Of a DNA stretch of 5,980 nucleotides, positions 1 to 4,721 are shown piece by piece (the stretch's first letter is position 1; each line of letters opens with the position of its first letter). The DNA comes from DATBAK01 sp036787815 (GTDB lineage Bacteria > Actinomycetota > Acidimicrobiia > IMCC26256 > PALSA-610): positions 1-5,980 of the forward strand of contig DAIQOP010000249.1 of assembly GCA_036787815.1 (NCBI GenBank), written 5' to 3'. The translations under genes were made by a program, and so were the position numbers. Below the pieces are notes generated by a model. That model saw only the letters and a list, made by a program, of their open reading frames with translations. It had not been told where the DNA came from and searched no databases.

Positions 1-153
1 CCCGACGAGGTAGCACGCAATGGGCGCGGCGAGGCGTTCGGACGCGTGGGCGGCATCGCCGGCGAGCGCGAGAAGCTCGTCGACGAGCGCGGTGTCGGGG
101 GCCTCGACGCCGAGCCGTTCGGCGAACCGGGCGATCCATTCGTGTCCGTCCAC
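1..153 (-). CDS. DUF6457 domain-containing protein, N-terminal part (runs off the left edge)
   Basis: The minus strand reads from a GTG at 153-151 through 51 codons to the window edge without a stop. The product starts MDGHEWIARFAERLGV and reaches a segment with DAAHASERLAAP followed by CYLVG. That pattern (a tryptophan-containing first helix, an LLALAGDAAH-type helix, then R-x-AAP-x3-YLVG) is what I recall of the DUF6457 family, small (roughly 80-100 residue) actinobacterial proteins. The family is sometimes annotated as molybdopterin-guanine dinucleotide biosynthesis related because it occurs beside or fused to MobA-like nucleotidyltransferases. Its biochemical role is unknown to me, and the gene's downstream partner lies outside the window. 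The GTG start is supported by a GGAGG four bases upstream. The gene is divergent from the aldo/keto reductase. Family assignment is from memory of the motif, not from a search. Confidence 0.75.
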   Translation of the reverse strand, partial: MDGHEWIARFAERLGVEAPDTALVDELLALAGDAAHASERLAAPIACYLVG

Positions 154-157
154 GATG

Positions 158-162
158 CCTCC
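158..162 (-). promoter_or_regulatory. Shine-Dalgarno site of the DUF6457 gene
   Basis: The plus-strand bases CCTCC read GGAGG on the minus strand, four bases before the GTG at 153. It is the best anti-16S match in the divergent gap. It decides the GTG start, since no ATG is positioned to replace it. Confidence 0.6.
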
Positions 163-195
163 AGGGGCGATGCGGGGGGTTGCGTTTCGACAACT

Positions 196-201
196 TAGGA
201 T
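196..201 (+). promoter_or_regulatory. Candidate -10 hexamer TAGGAT of the aldo/keto reductase gene
   Basis: TAGGAT fits the actinobacterial TAnnnT -10 pattern and ends seven bases before the ATG at 209, the spacing expected if transcription begins at or next to the start codon. No good -35 element is visible at 16-18 bp; a TTGCGT at 180-185 is only 10 bp away. The AGGA at 197-200 could instead act as a Shine-Dalgarno with an 8-base spacer, so the leaderless reading is one of two options. On the opposite strand TAAGTT (197-192) overlaps it and could serve the divergent DUF6457 gene. The rest of the 55-bp gap shows nothing else I recognise. Confidence 0.3.
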
Positions 202-208
202 GCGCGGC

Positions 209-1189
209 ATGGAATATCGACGGTTGGGTCGTGCGGGTCTGAAGGTCAGCGTGCTGTCGTTCGGATCGTGGGTGTCGTTCAAGGATCAGATGGGGGTCGC
301 CGAGGCGCGCGCGTGCATGGAGACGGCTTACGACGCGGGCGTCAACTTCTTCGACAACGCGGAGTCGTACGCCGGTGGTGAATCGGAACGGATCATGGGT
401 GCCGCGCTCGCGGAGCTCGGCTGGGCGCGCTACTCGTACGTGATCTCCACGAAAGTGTTCTGGGGCTTGCACGATCTCCCCAACATGCAGAACACCCTCA
501 ACCGCAAGTACCTCATGCAGGCGATCGACGGATCACTGGATCGGCTCGGCCTCGACTTCGTCGACCTGCTCTTCTGCCATCGCAGCGATCCGCACACCCC
601 GATCGAGGAGACGGTGTGGGCGATGTCCGACATCGTCGCGAGCGGGCGGGCGCACTACTGGGGAACCTCGGAGTGGGGTGCCGACGAGTTCCGCGCCGCG
701 TGGGACATCGCCGACCGCCATCACCTCCACAAGCCGGTGATGGAGCAGCCGCAGTACAACCTCACCCACCGGCGGCGGGTCGAGCAGGAGTACGCGCGGC
801 TCTACGAAGACTGCGGCCTCGGTCTCACCACCTGGAGCCCGTTGGCCTCGGGGTTGTGGTCGGGCAAGTACCTCGAGGGCATCCCCGAAGGCAGCCGCGG
901 ATCGTTGCCGGGCTACGAGTGGCTCCAGCAGTCGCTCACCGACGAGCGCACCAAGGCTTCGGTGCGAGCAGTCAAGGGGATCGCCGACGAGCTCGGCTGC
1001 ACCCTTTCGCAGCTCGCGCTCGCGTGGGGCGCGCACAATCCGAACGTCTCGTCGGTGATCACGGGCGCGAGCCGGGCCGAGCAGGTGCGCGAGAACCTCG
1101 GCGCACTCGACGTGCTCGCGCAGCTCGACGACGGTGTCATGCACCACATCGACGAGGTGCTCATGGAGAACCGCGCGCGATTTACGTGA
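209..1189 (+). CDS. Aldo/keto reductase, Kv channel beta-subunit-like
   Basis: Predicted NADPH-dependent aldo/keto reductase of 326 residues, cytosolic, folding as a TIM barrel that reduces aldehydes or ketones to alcohols; the substrate is unknown. The N-terminus MEYRRLGRAGLKVSVLSFGS begins the barrel. The catalytic tetrad is visible as Asp49 and Tyr54 (FFDNAESYAGG), Lys82 (ISTKVFWG) and His124 (LLFCHRSD). Cofactor-binding elements follow: YWGTSEW (150-156), the MEQPQYN strand (178-184), WSPLASG (209-215) with Gly-Lys-Tyr, Ser229-Arg230, and GASRAEQVRENLGAL near 286-300. The whole series matches the K+ channel beta subunit and YghZ-like branch of the superfamily, and the length fits. The reading frame is open 63 codons further upstream, to 20, but that stretch is low-complexity Ala/Ser/Arg antisense to the DUF6457 gene. 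The ATG at 209 starts exactly at the family N-terminus. An ATG at 200 would add only three residues. The gene appears monocistronic. Confidence 0.93.
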   Translation: MEYRRLGRAGLKVSVLSFGSWVSFKDQMGVAEARACMETAYDAGVNFFDNAESYAGGESERIMGAALAELGWARYSYVISTKVFWGLHDLPNMQNTLNRKYLMQAIDGSLDRLGLDFVDLLFCHRSDPHTPIEETVWAMSDIVASGRAHYWGTSEWGADEFRAAWDIADRHHLHKPVMEQPQYNLTHRRRVEQEYARLYEDCGLGLTTWSPLASGLWSGKYLEGIPEGSRGSLPGYEWLQQSLTDERTKASVRAVKGIADELGCTLSQLALAWGAHNPNVSSVITGASRAEQVRENLGALDVLAQLDDGVMHHIDEVLMENRARFT

Positions 1190-1256
1190 TCGGGTAAGCC
1201 GCACGAATCGCCCGGGATCATTGGTGAATTCAGGCTTGCGTGTCGTAGGTGTTCGG

Positions 1257-1262
1257 TACACT
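1257..1262 (+). promoter_or_regulatory. Candidate -10 hexamer TACACT of the DUF222-HNH gene
   Basis: TACACT matches TAnnnT and lies eight bases before the ATG at 1271. A possible -35 TTGCGT occupies 1236-1241, giving a short 15-bp spacer. There is no purine-rich ribosome-binding sequence in front of the ATG, so a leaderless or nearly leaderless transcript is the simplest reading. The remainder of the 81-bp gap (1190-1270) contains only a weak bulged inverted repeat, TGATCGGG (1187-1194) against CCCGGGATCA (1211-1220). It overlaps the stop codon of the aldo/keto reductase and might help end its transcript. Confidence 0.45.
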
Positions 1263-1278
1263 GCGAACAGATGTTCGA
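1263..1278 (+). promoter_or_regulatory. Predicted LexA-binding SOS box over the start of the DUF222-HNH gene
   Basis: The sequence GCGAACAGATGTTCGA contains a perfect inverted repeat, CGAAC (1264-1268) and GTTCG (1273-1277), separated by four bases. The mycobacterial/actinobacterial LexA consensus is TCGAAC-N4-GTTCGA; this site matches 11 of the 12 defined positions, the only mismatch being the first base (G for T). The ATG at 1271-1273 sits inside the operator, immediately after the candidate -10, so bound LexA would cover the transcription start. Predicted effect: repression in undamaged cells and induction when LexA is cleaved after DNA damage. Some 13E12/DUF222 genes of Mycobacterium tuberculosis are known to be preceded by SOS boxes, which supports the reading. 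Binding itself is inferred. Confidence 0.8.
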
Positions 1279-2476
1279 CACACTCACCTCCACGCGAGCT
1301 GCGCTCGAGACGTTGGCCCGAGACTTCGAGCCGCGCACACTGACGGGCGAACAGGCGGTGCGCGTGGTCACCGAGCTGGGTGTGATTCGCCGGCTCGTCG
1401 ACGGGATGCTCGGCAAGGCCGCGAACCGGGTTCACGAGACGGCGGCGCACAAACGCAACGGCAACAGCGATCGCGATGCGGCGCAGCTCGTCTGCCGCGC
1501 GGTGGGTGCAGACGCGAGTGAAGCGCGTCGTGTGATCAGCACGGCGAAGAAGCTCGAGACGTTGCCGGAGACGGATGCGGCCGTGCGTGCCGGCCACTTG
1601 TCGGCTCGGCAGGCCGAGCTGGTGGCCGAGGCCGCGACCGCCAACCCGGGCGCGGAACGCGATCTCCTCGCGGCCGCGGGCGAAGGCATGGTGCCGCTGA
1701 AGGACGCCTGCGTGAAGGCGCGGGCGCACGCCGAAGATGCGACCGCGCGTGCGGCTCGTCACCACGCGGCCCGAGGCTTGCGGATCTGGACCGCCGCCGA
1801 CGGCATGGTCGAAGGTCACTTCCGTCTCGCTCCGGAGGTCGGCGGCCGGTTCAAGGCCGCGATCGATGCCGGGACCCAACGCACCTTCCGCACCCGGCGC
1901 ACCGCGGGCCCGCACGAGTCGCACGACGCGTACGCGGCCGATGTGCTCGCCGAGCTCGTACCTGCCGATGGTGAAACGACTGCCGGGGGAAGCGCGACGG
2001 TCACGAGCGTCCACGTGATGATCGATCACACCGCGCTCGTGCGCGGCAACGCGATCGAGGGCGAGATGTGCGAGATCCCGGGCGTCGGTCCCGTCAACGT
2101 GGCGTGGGTGCGGGAGATGCTCGGCGAGGCGTTCGTCACCGCGGTGATCAAGAAGGGCCGCGACATCACCACCGTCGCGCACTTCGGCCGCCACATTCCC
2201 GCCCACCTGCGTACCGCGATGATCGTCGGCGGCCGTGAATGCGTCGTGGCCGGCTGCCACGCCCACGGCTACCTCGAGATCGATCATTGCGAGGTCGACT
2301 ACGCGAAGGGCGGGCCCGCCGCCTGGTGGAACCTCGACTACGGGTGCTCCGTGCACCATCGGCGCAAGACGCAAGGCTGGAAGCTCGGTCCGCGCGACCC
2401 GAAGACCGGGAAGCGAACCCTCAGCCCTCCCGGCACCGCGCAGCGTGCGGCATCGAGCACGGTGTCACGGCGATGA
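1271..2476 (+). CDS. DUF222 (13E12 repeat family) protein with C-terminal HNH endonuclease domain
   Basis: A 401-residue protein with an N-terminal helical DUF222 region (about residues 10-310) and a C-terminal HNH nuclease domain (about 320-370). The DUF222 part shows a family-typical GHLSARQAELVAEA helix (108-121). A low-complexity linker near 232-243 leads to a stretch resembling IPGVGPVNVAWVREMLG (269-285). The HNH domain has a predicted zinc knuckle, Cys324-x4-Cys329 and Cys359-x2-His362. The ββα-metal core follows: Glu336-Ile-Asp338-His339, then GGPAAWWNL with Asn354, then His362-His363 and Lys366. Catalytic residues appear intact, so it may nick or cut DNA, but the cellular role of these proteins is not established. 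The ATG at 1271 lies within an SOS box and lacks a Shine-Dalgarno. The gene ends 11 bp from the convergent nucleotidyltransferase gene. Family members are often multicopy and can serve as phage integration sites; no second copy is in this window. Confidence 0.93.
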   Translation: MFDTLTSTRAALETLARDFEPRTLTGEQAVRVVTELGVIRRLVDGMLGKAANRVHETAAHKRNGNSDRDAAQLVCRAVGADASEARRVISTAKKLETLPETDAAVRAGHLSARQAELVAEAATANPGAERDLLAAAGEGMVPLKDACVKARAHAEDATARAARHHAARGLRIWTAADGMVEGHFRLAPEVGGRFKAAIDAGTQRTFRTRRTAGPHESHDAYAADVLAELVPADGETTAGGSATVTSVHVMIDHTALVRGNAIEGEMCEIPGVGPVNVAWVREMLGEAFVTAVIKKGRDITTVAHFGRHIPAHLRTAMIVGGRECVVAGCHAHGYLEIDHCEVDYAKGGPAAWWNLDYGCSVHHRRKTQGWKLGPRDPKTGKRTLSPPGTAQRAASSTVSRR

Positions 2477-2487
2477 GCGGATTGCCA

Positions 2488-3057
2488 CTACGGAATCACG
2501 ACGACACCGGGCCAGCGCGCGGTCGGCTGCTTGCGTTCGATACGCGCCCGGTACTCGTCGTCGGTCACCCGGGCCCAGTTGCGGCGCCAGACGCCGTCGA
2601 GGAGATCGTCGAGCCCGAACGGAGCCGCGATGTCGAGGGCGCCGTCGGGTCGGAGCCGCACGCCGACGGCGGTCGCGGTCTCGGGCCACGTGGCGATGCC
2701 GCGGGTCGCCGAGGTGAGCGGTTCGGCGGGCCGCCCGAAGCGCTCGGCGTACCAGAGGTGCACGCGGGCCTGGTTCTTCACGTCCCATTCGATCGCCGGT
2801 TCCTGCTGTTGCAGGTGGAGCTCGGCGGCGCGCTCGGGTGCGGCGCTCAGGTCGTCGGGATCGAAGAACACGACGTCGACGTCCTTGATGCGCTCGGGGC
2901 GGAACCCGTCGCCGAAGCGCTCGTCCCACACGAGGTCGCGCACGGCACCGGCCCCGATCCAGCAGTCGGGCAGGTCGAGCGCGGCGACGACCCGCAGCAG
3001 GTTCGTCAACCAGACCGAGCCGAGCACGACCGCCGTGAGCTCGTCGCTGCGGTCCAC
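2488..3057 (-). CDS. Nucleotidyltransferase family protein (PF06042/COG3575 type)
   Basis: A 189-residue protein resembling the small DUF925/NTP_transf_6 group of the polymerase-beta-like nucleotidyltransferase superfamily. Visible signatures are IGAGAVRDLVWD (34-45), the putative nucleotide-binding Gly-rich segment with Arg40-Asp41, and KDVDVVFFDPDD (58-69), where Asp59 and Asp61 form the expected D-x-D metal-binding pair. These are followed by WDVKNQARVHLWY (91-103) and a further acidic candidate, Asp142, in LDIAAPFGLDDLLDG. Substrate and role are unknown; members are annotated only by fold. It begins with GTG at 3057, 16 bp after the stop of the upstream MDR gene, with no clear Shine-Dalgarno. 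It is therefore probably co-transcribed and perhaps translationally coupled. It converges on the DUF222-HNH gene with an 11-bp gap that contains no recognisable terminator. The length is typical for the group, so the gene looks intact. Confidence 0.85.
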   Translation of the reverse strand: MDRSDELTAVVLGSVWLTNLLRVVAALDLPDCWIGAGAVRDLVWDERFGDGFRPERIKDVDVVFFDPDDLSAAPERAAELHLQQQEPAIEWDVKNQARVHLWYAERFGRPAEPLTSATRGIATWPETATAVGVRLRPDGALDIAAPFGLDDLLDGVWRRNWARVTDDEYRARIERKQPTARWPGVVVIP

Positions 3058-3073
3058 CGGGTTCAGCGACGGG

Positions 3074-4036
3074 TCAGGGAATCAGCACGACCCGGCCGAC
3101 GGCCTGGCGGCTCTCGACGTGCGCGTGCGCGGCGGCCGCTTCCGACAGCGGATACGTGGAGTCGACGAGTACCCGGAGGCGGCCGGCGGCGACGTCGTCG
3201 ATCAGATCGCCGATCATCCGTTGCGCTCGATCGGTCACGATCTCGGCTCCGAGGAACACGCCCGTGATCGACTGGTTGTTCATCCCGAGCATCCCGACGT
3301 CGAACGGTTGCGGATCGCGGCCTGCGCTCCCGACCGTGATGCAGCGTCCGCGGTACGCGAGCGAGGCGACGCTGCCGGTGAGGATCTTCCCGCCGACCGA
3401 GTCGACGACGAGGTCGACGCCCCGGCCGTCGGTCAACGCCCGCACCTCGTCGACCCAAGCGTCGCTGCTGTAGTCGATGCCGTGGTCGAGGCCGAAGGGA
3501 ACCAGGCGCTCGAGCCGCTCCACGCTCGATGCCGTCGCATACACGGTCGCGCCCGCGCGCTTGGCGAGCTGGATCGCCGCGATGCCGAGCCCTCCCGCGC
3601 CGGCCTGCACGAGCACCGTCTCGCCCTGCTGCAGGTGGCCGAACTCGAACAGGCAGTCGTGCGCCGTGCCGAAGGCCACCGGCACGCACGCGACGGGGAT
3701 GAGATCAGCGCCGTCGGGCACCGGCCAGGTGAGGATCGAGGGGACCGCCATCAACTCCGCGTGCGAACCCGACAGGTTCGTGCACACGACCCGTTGCCCG
3801 ACGCTGCGGTCGGTCACACCTTCGCCGACCTCGCGGATCGTCCCCGCGCACTGGTAGCCGACGATGTGCGGCGTCGAGGTCATCTCGCCGCCGGCGCGGT
3901 TCAGGGTGTCGCCACCTTCGATGCTGATCGCCTCGATCGCGACGAGCACTCCGCCCGGGTACACCACCGGATCGGGCACCTCTTCGTAGCGGAAGACGTC
4001 GGGCGGGCCGGTCTCGTAGTACACGGCGGCTTTCAT
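3074..4036 (-). CDS. Quinone oxidoreductase-like, zinc-independent medium-chain dehydrogenase/reductase
   Basis: A 320-residue member of the MDR superfamily, closest in appearance to NADPH:quinone oxidoreductases (Qor-like) and related enoyl reductases. The N-terminal GroES-like domain runs from MKAAVYYETGPPDVFRYEEV to about 120 and includes HIVGYQCAGTIREVGEGV (57-74), where alcohol dehydrogenases carry a zinc ligand. The structural-zinc four-cysteine lobe is absent, so it should be zinc independent. The Rossmann domain carries AGAGGLGIAAIQLAK (145-159), the cofactor-binding Gly motif typical of NADP(H)-dependent relatives, and later VDLVVDSVGG (207-216). The C-terminus ends GRVVLIP, as usual for the family. 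It probably catalyses NAD(P)H-dependent reduction of a quinone or activated alkene in the cytosol; the substrate cannot be read from sequence. It is the first gene of a two-gene unit with the nucleotidyltransferase 16 bp downstream. The ATG at 4036 gives the standard family N-terminus. Confidence 0.93.
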   Translation of the reverse strand: MKAAVYYETGPPDVFRYEEVPDPVVYPGGVLVAIEAISIEGGDTLNRAGGEMTSTPHIVGYQCAGTIREVGEGVTDRSVGQRVVCTNLSGSHAELMAVPSILTWPVPDGADLIPVACVPVAFGTAHDCLFEFGHLQQGETVLVQAGAGGLGIAAIQLAKRAGATVYATASSVERLERLVPFGLDHGIDYSSDAWVDEVRALTDGRGVDLVVDSVGGKILTGSVASLAYRGRCITVGSAGRDPQPFDVGMLGMNNQSITGVFLGAEIVTDRAQRMIGDLIDDVAAGRLRVLVDSTYPLSEAAAAHAHVESRQAVGRVVLIP

Positions 4037-4042
4037 GGCCGC

Positions 4043-4048
4043 ACCCTA
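4043..4048 (-). promoter_or_regulatory. Candidate -10 hexamer TAGGGT of the MDR gene
   Basis: On the minus strand TAGGGT (plus strand ACCCTA) ends six bases before the ATG at 4036, the position expected for a leaderless transcript, and fits TAnnnT. No convincing -35 is visible 16-18 bp further upstream. The GGGTG within it could alternatively be a weak Shine-Dalgarno with a 5-base spacer. Confidence 0.3.
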
Positions 4049-4186
4049 TTGGGAAGGGGTCGAGTCCGCTCGCGACCGTCGCCTGGCGGGGGGCACCGGC
4101 AATGCTCCGGCGGTGCGGCCCGTGACCTCGGACGACGCGATCCGCCACGCGCACCTGTGGCTCGGCGCGACGGACACAGGGCGCGA

Positions 4187-4224
4187 CGACAGGGTGGGAG
4201 CCCGGGGGGACTCCCACCCTGTCG
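4187..4224 (-). terminator. Strong hairpin, probable transcription terminator downstream of the secreted-protein gene
   Basis: A perfect 14-bp inverted repeat, CGACAGGGTGGGAG (4187-4200) against CTCCCACCCTGTCG (4211-4224), encloses a 10-base loop, CCCGGGGGGA. An alternative register bulges GAC (4188-4190) and adds a GCGCGAC/GTCGCGC outer stem. It starts 36 bases past the stop of the minus-strand secreted-protein gene and precedes the promoter region of the next minus-strand gene, the right place for a terminator. There is no U-tract on either side, as is common for actinobacterial hairpin terminators. A shorter 6-bp inverted repeat, CCTGTG/CACAGG (4154-4159 and 4175-4180), lies just beyond it. 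The rest of the 224-bp gap (4037-4260) shows no gene. Confidence 0.65.
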
Positions 4225-4260
4225 CGCGGGGGATCTGGGGTTCGCTCGGAGCGACGGTGC

Positions 4261-4644
4261 TCAGAGGGACGCGGTGGCCGAGCAGGTCTCGCCGGTCGAG
4301 GTGTTCTTCGCGCTGGCGGTGATCATGTCGGTGCCGGGCAGGTCGGCCGTCTTGCGACGCACGGTGAACGAACCGCTCGGGGCGACGGTCGTGGCCTTCG
4401 CCTTCGCGACCACCGTGCCGTTGTCGCTGATCGTGACCTTCCAGAGGTCGCCCACGACGTTCTCGTCGACCTCGAACTCGGTCTGGATCTTCGCGTTGTC
4501 GGTCTTGATCTTCATCTTCGACGTGCTCGCCGCCGAGCAGGTGCCCTTGACGCGCACGCCGCCGCCACCCTGGGCGTTCGCGACGCCCGGGACCGCGATG
4601 GCCATCAGGCTGCCGACTGCGATGGTTGCGAGGACCTTGTTCAT
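4261..4644 (-). CDS. Small secreted two-cysteine protein, predicted Ig-like beta-sandwich, function unknown
   Basis: A 127-residue exported protein. Residues 1-24 form a signal peptide: Met-Asn-Lys, a hydrophobic core (VLATIAVGSLMAIAV), then Pro-Gly and a signal peptidase I site after Ala-Asn-Ala24. The mature 103 residues begin QGGGGVRVKGTCSA. They are rich in alternating polar/hydrophobic Thr, Val, Lys and Ser segments typical of beta strands, for example WKVTISDNGTVVAKAKA (68-84). Cys36 near the start and Cys121 near the end are the only cysteines and probably form a disulfide joining the terminal strands. The region near FEVDENVVGDLWKV and the end TGETCSATASL resemble unnamed secreted actinobacterial proteins I recall; I know of no assigned function. 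There is no lipobox and no membrane anchor, so it should be released or held in the envelope. The ATG at 4644 is chosen over the much longer open frame upstream because it gives the signal peptide and follows an AAGGAG. Confidence 0.85.
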   Translation of the reverse strand: MNKVLATIAVGSLMAIAVPGVANAQGGGGVRVKGTCSAASTSKMKIKTDNAKIQTEFEVDENVVGDLWKVTISDNGTVVAKAKATTVAPSGSFTVRRKTADLPGTDMITASAKNTSTGETCSATASL

Positions 4645-4651
4645 GTGCTGG

Positions 4652-4657
4652 CTCCTT
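4652..4657 (-). promoter_or_regulatory. Shine-Dalgarno site of the secreted-protein gene
   Basis: CTCCTT on the plus strand reads AAGGAG on the minus strand, seven bases before the ATG at 4644. This is the strongest ribosome-binding site in the window. It settles the start, because the same frame stays open to about 5832 through the antisense-free shadow of the acyl-CoA synthetase gene. Confidence 0.8.
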
Positions 4658-4697
4658 GTGGTTCGGAATTGTGAAGCCAGTGTCGGGGTGGCGTGGT

Positions 4698-4714
4698 GCG
4701 CGAGTACATCGCGC
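4698..4714 (-). terminator. Short hairpin after the acyl-CoA synthetase gene, weak terminator candidate
   Basis: GCGCGA (4698-4703) and TCGCGC (4709-4714) form a 6-bp stem with a 5-base loop, starting seven bases beyond the synthetase stop codon on the minus strand. There is no U-tract and the stem is short, so it may only attenuate read-through into the secreted-protein gene 77 bp downstream. No clear promoter for that gene is visible in the gap. Confidence 0.3.
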
Positions 4715-4721
4715 GATGGTC

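Noticed and set aside
20..208. N-terminal extension of the aldo/keto reductase from the ATG at 20
   Set aside because: The extra 63 residues are Ala/Ser/Arg low complexity and lie antisense to the DUF6457 coding region; the family N-terminus begins at 209.
1187..1220. Inverted repeat TGATCGGG / CCCGGGATCA after the aldo/keto reductase
   Set aside because: It needs a two-base bulge, has a 16-base loop and no U-tract. It is too weak to call as a separate terminator.
533..2374. 613-codon open frame on the minus strand opposite the aldo/keto reductase and DUF222-HNH genes
   Set aside because: The translation is Arg/His/Val-rich with no recognisable domain, and it is antisense to two genes with clear conserved motifs. 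Long antisense frames are expected at this base composition.
2239..3267. 342-codon plus-strand frame overlapping the end of the DUF222-HNH gene
   Set aside because: It starts inside the HNH-coding region in another frame and then runs antisense to the nucleotidyltransferase; the product is Arg/Gly-rich without motifs.
4037..4260. Search for a small gene, riboswitch or non-coding RNA in the 224-bp gap
   Set aside because: Apart from the 14-bp hairpin and a 6-bp inverted repeat, I see no conserved aptamer pattern, no promoter-terminator pair and no small frame with a ribosome-binding site.
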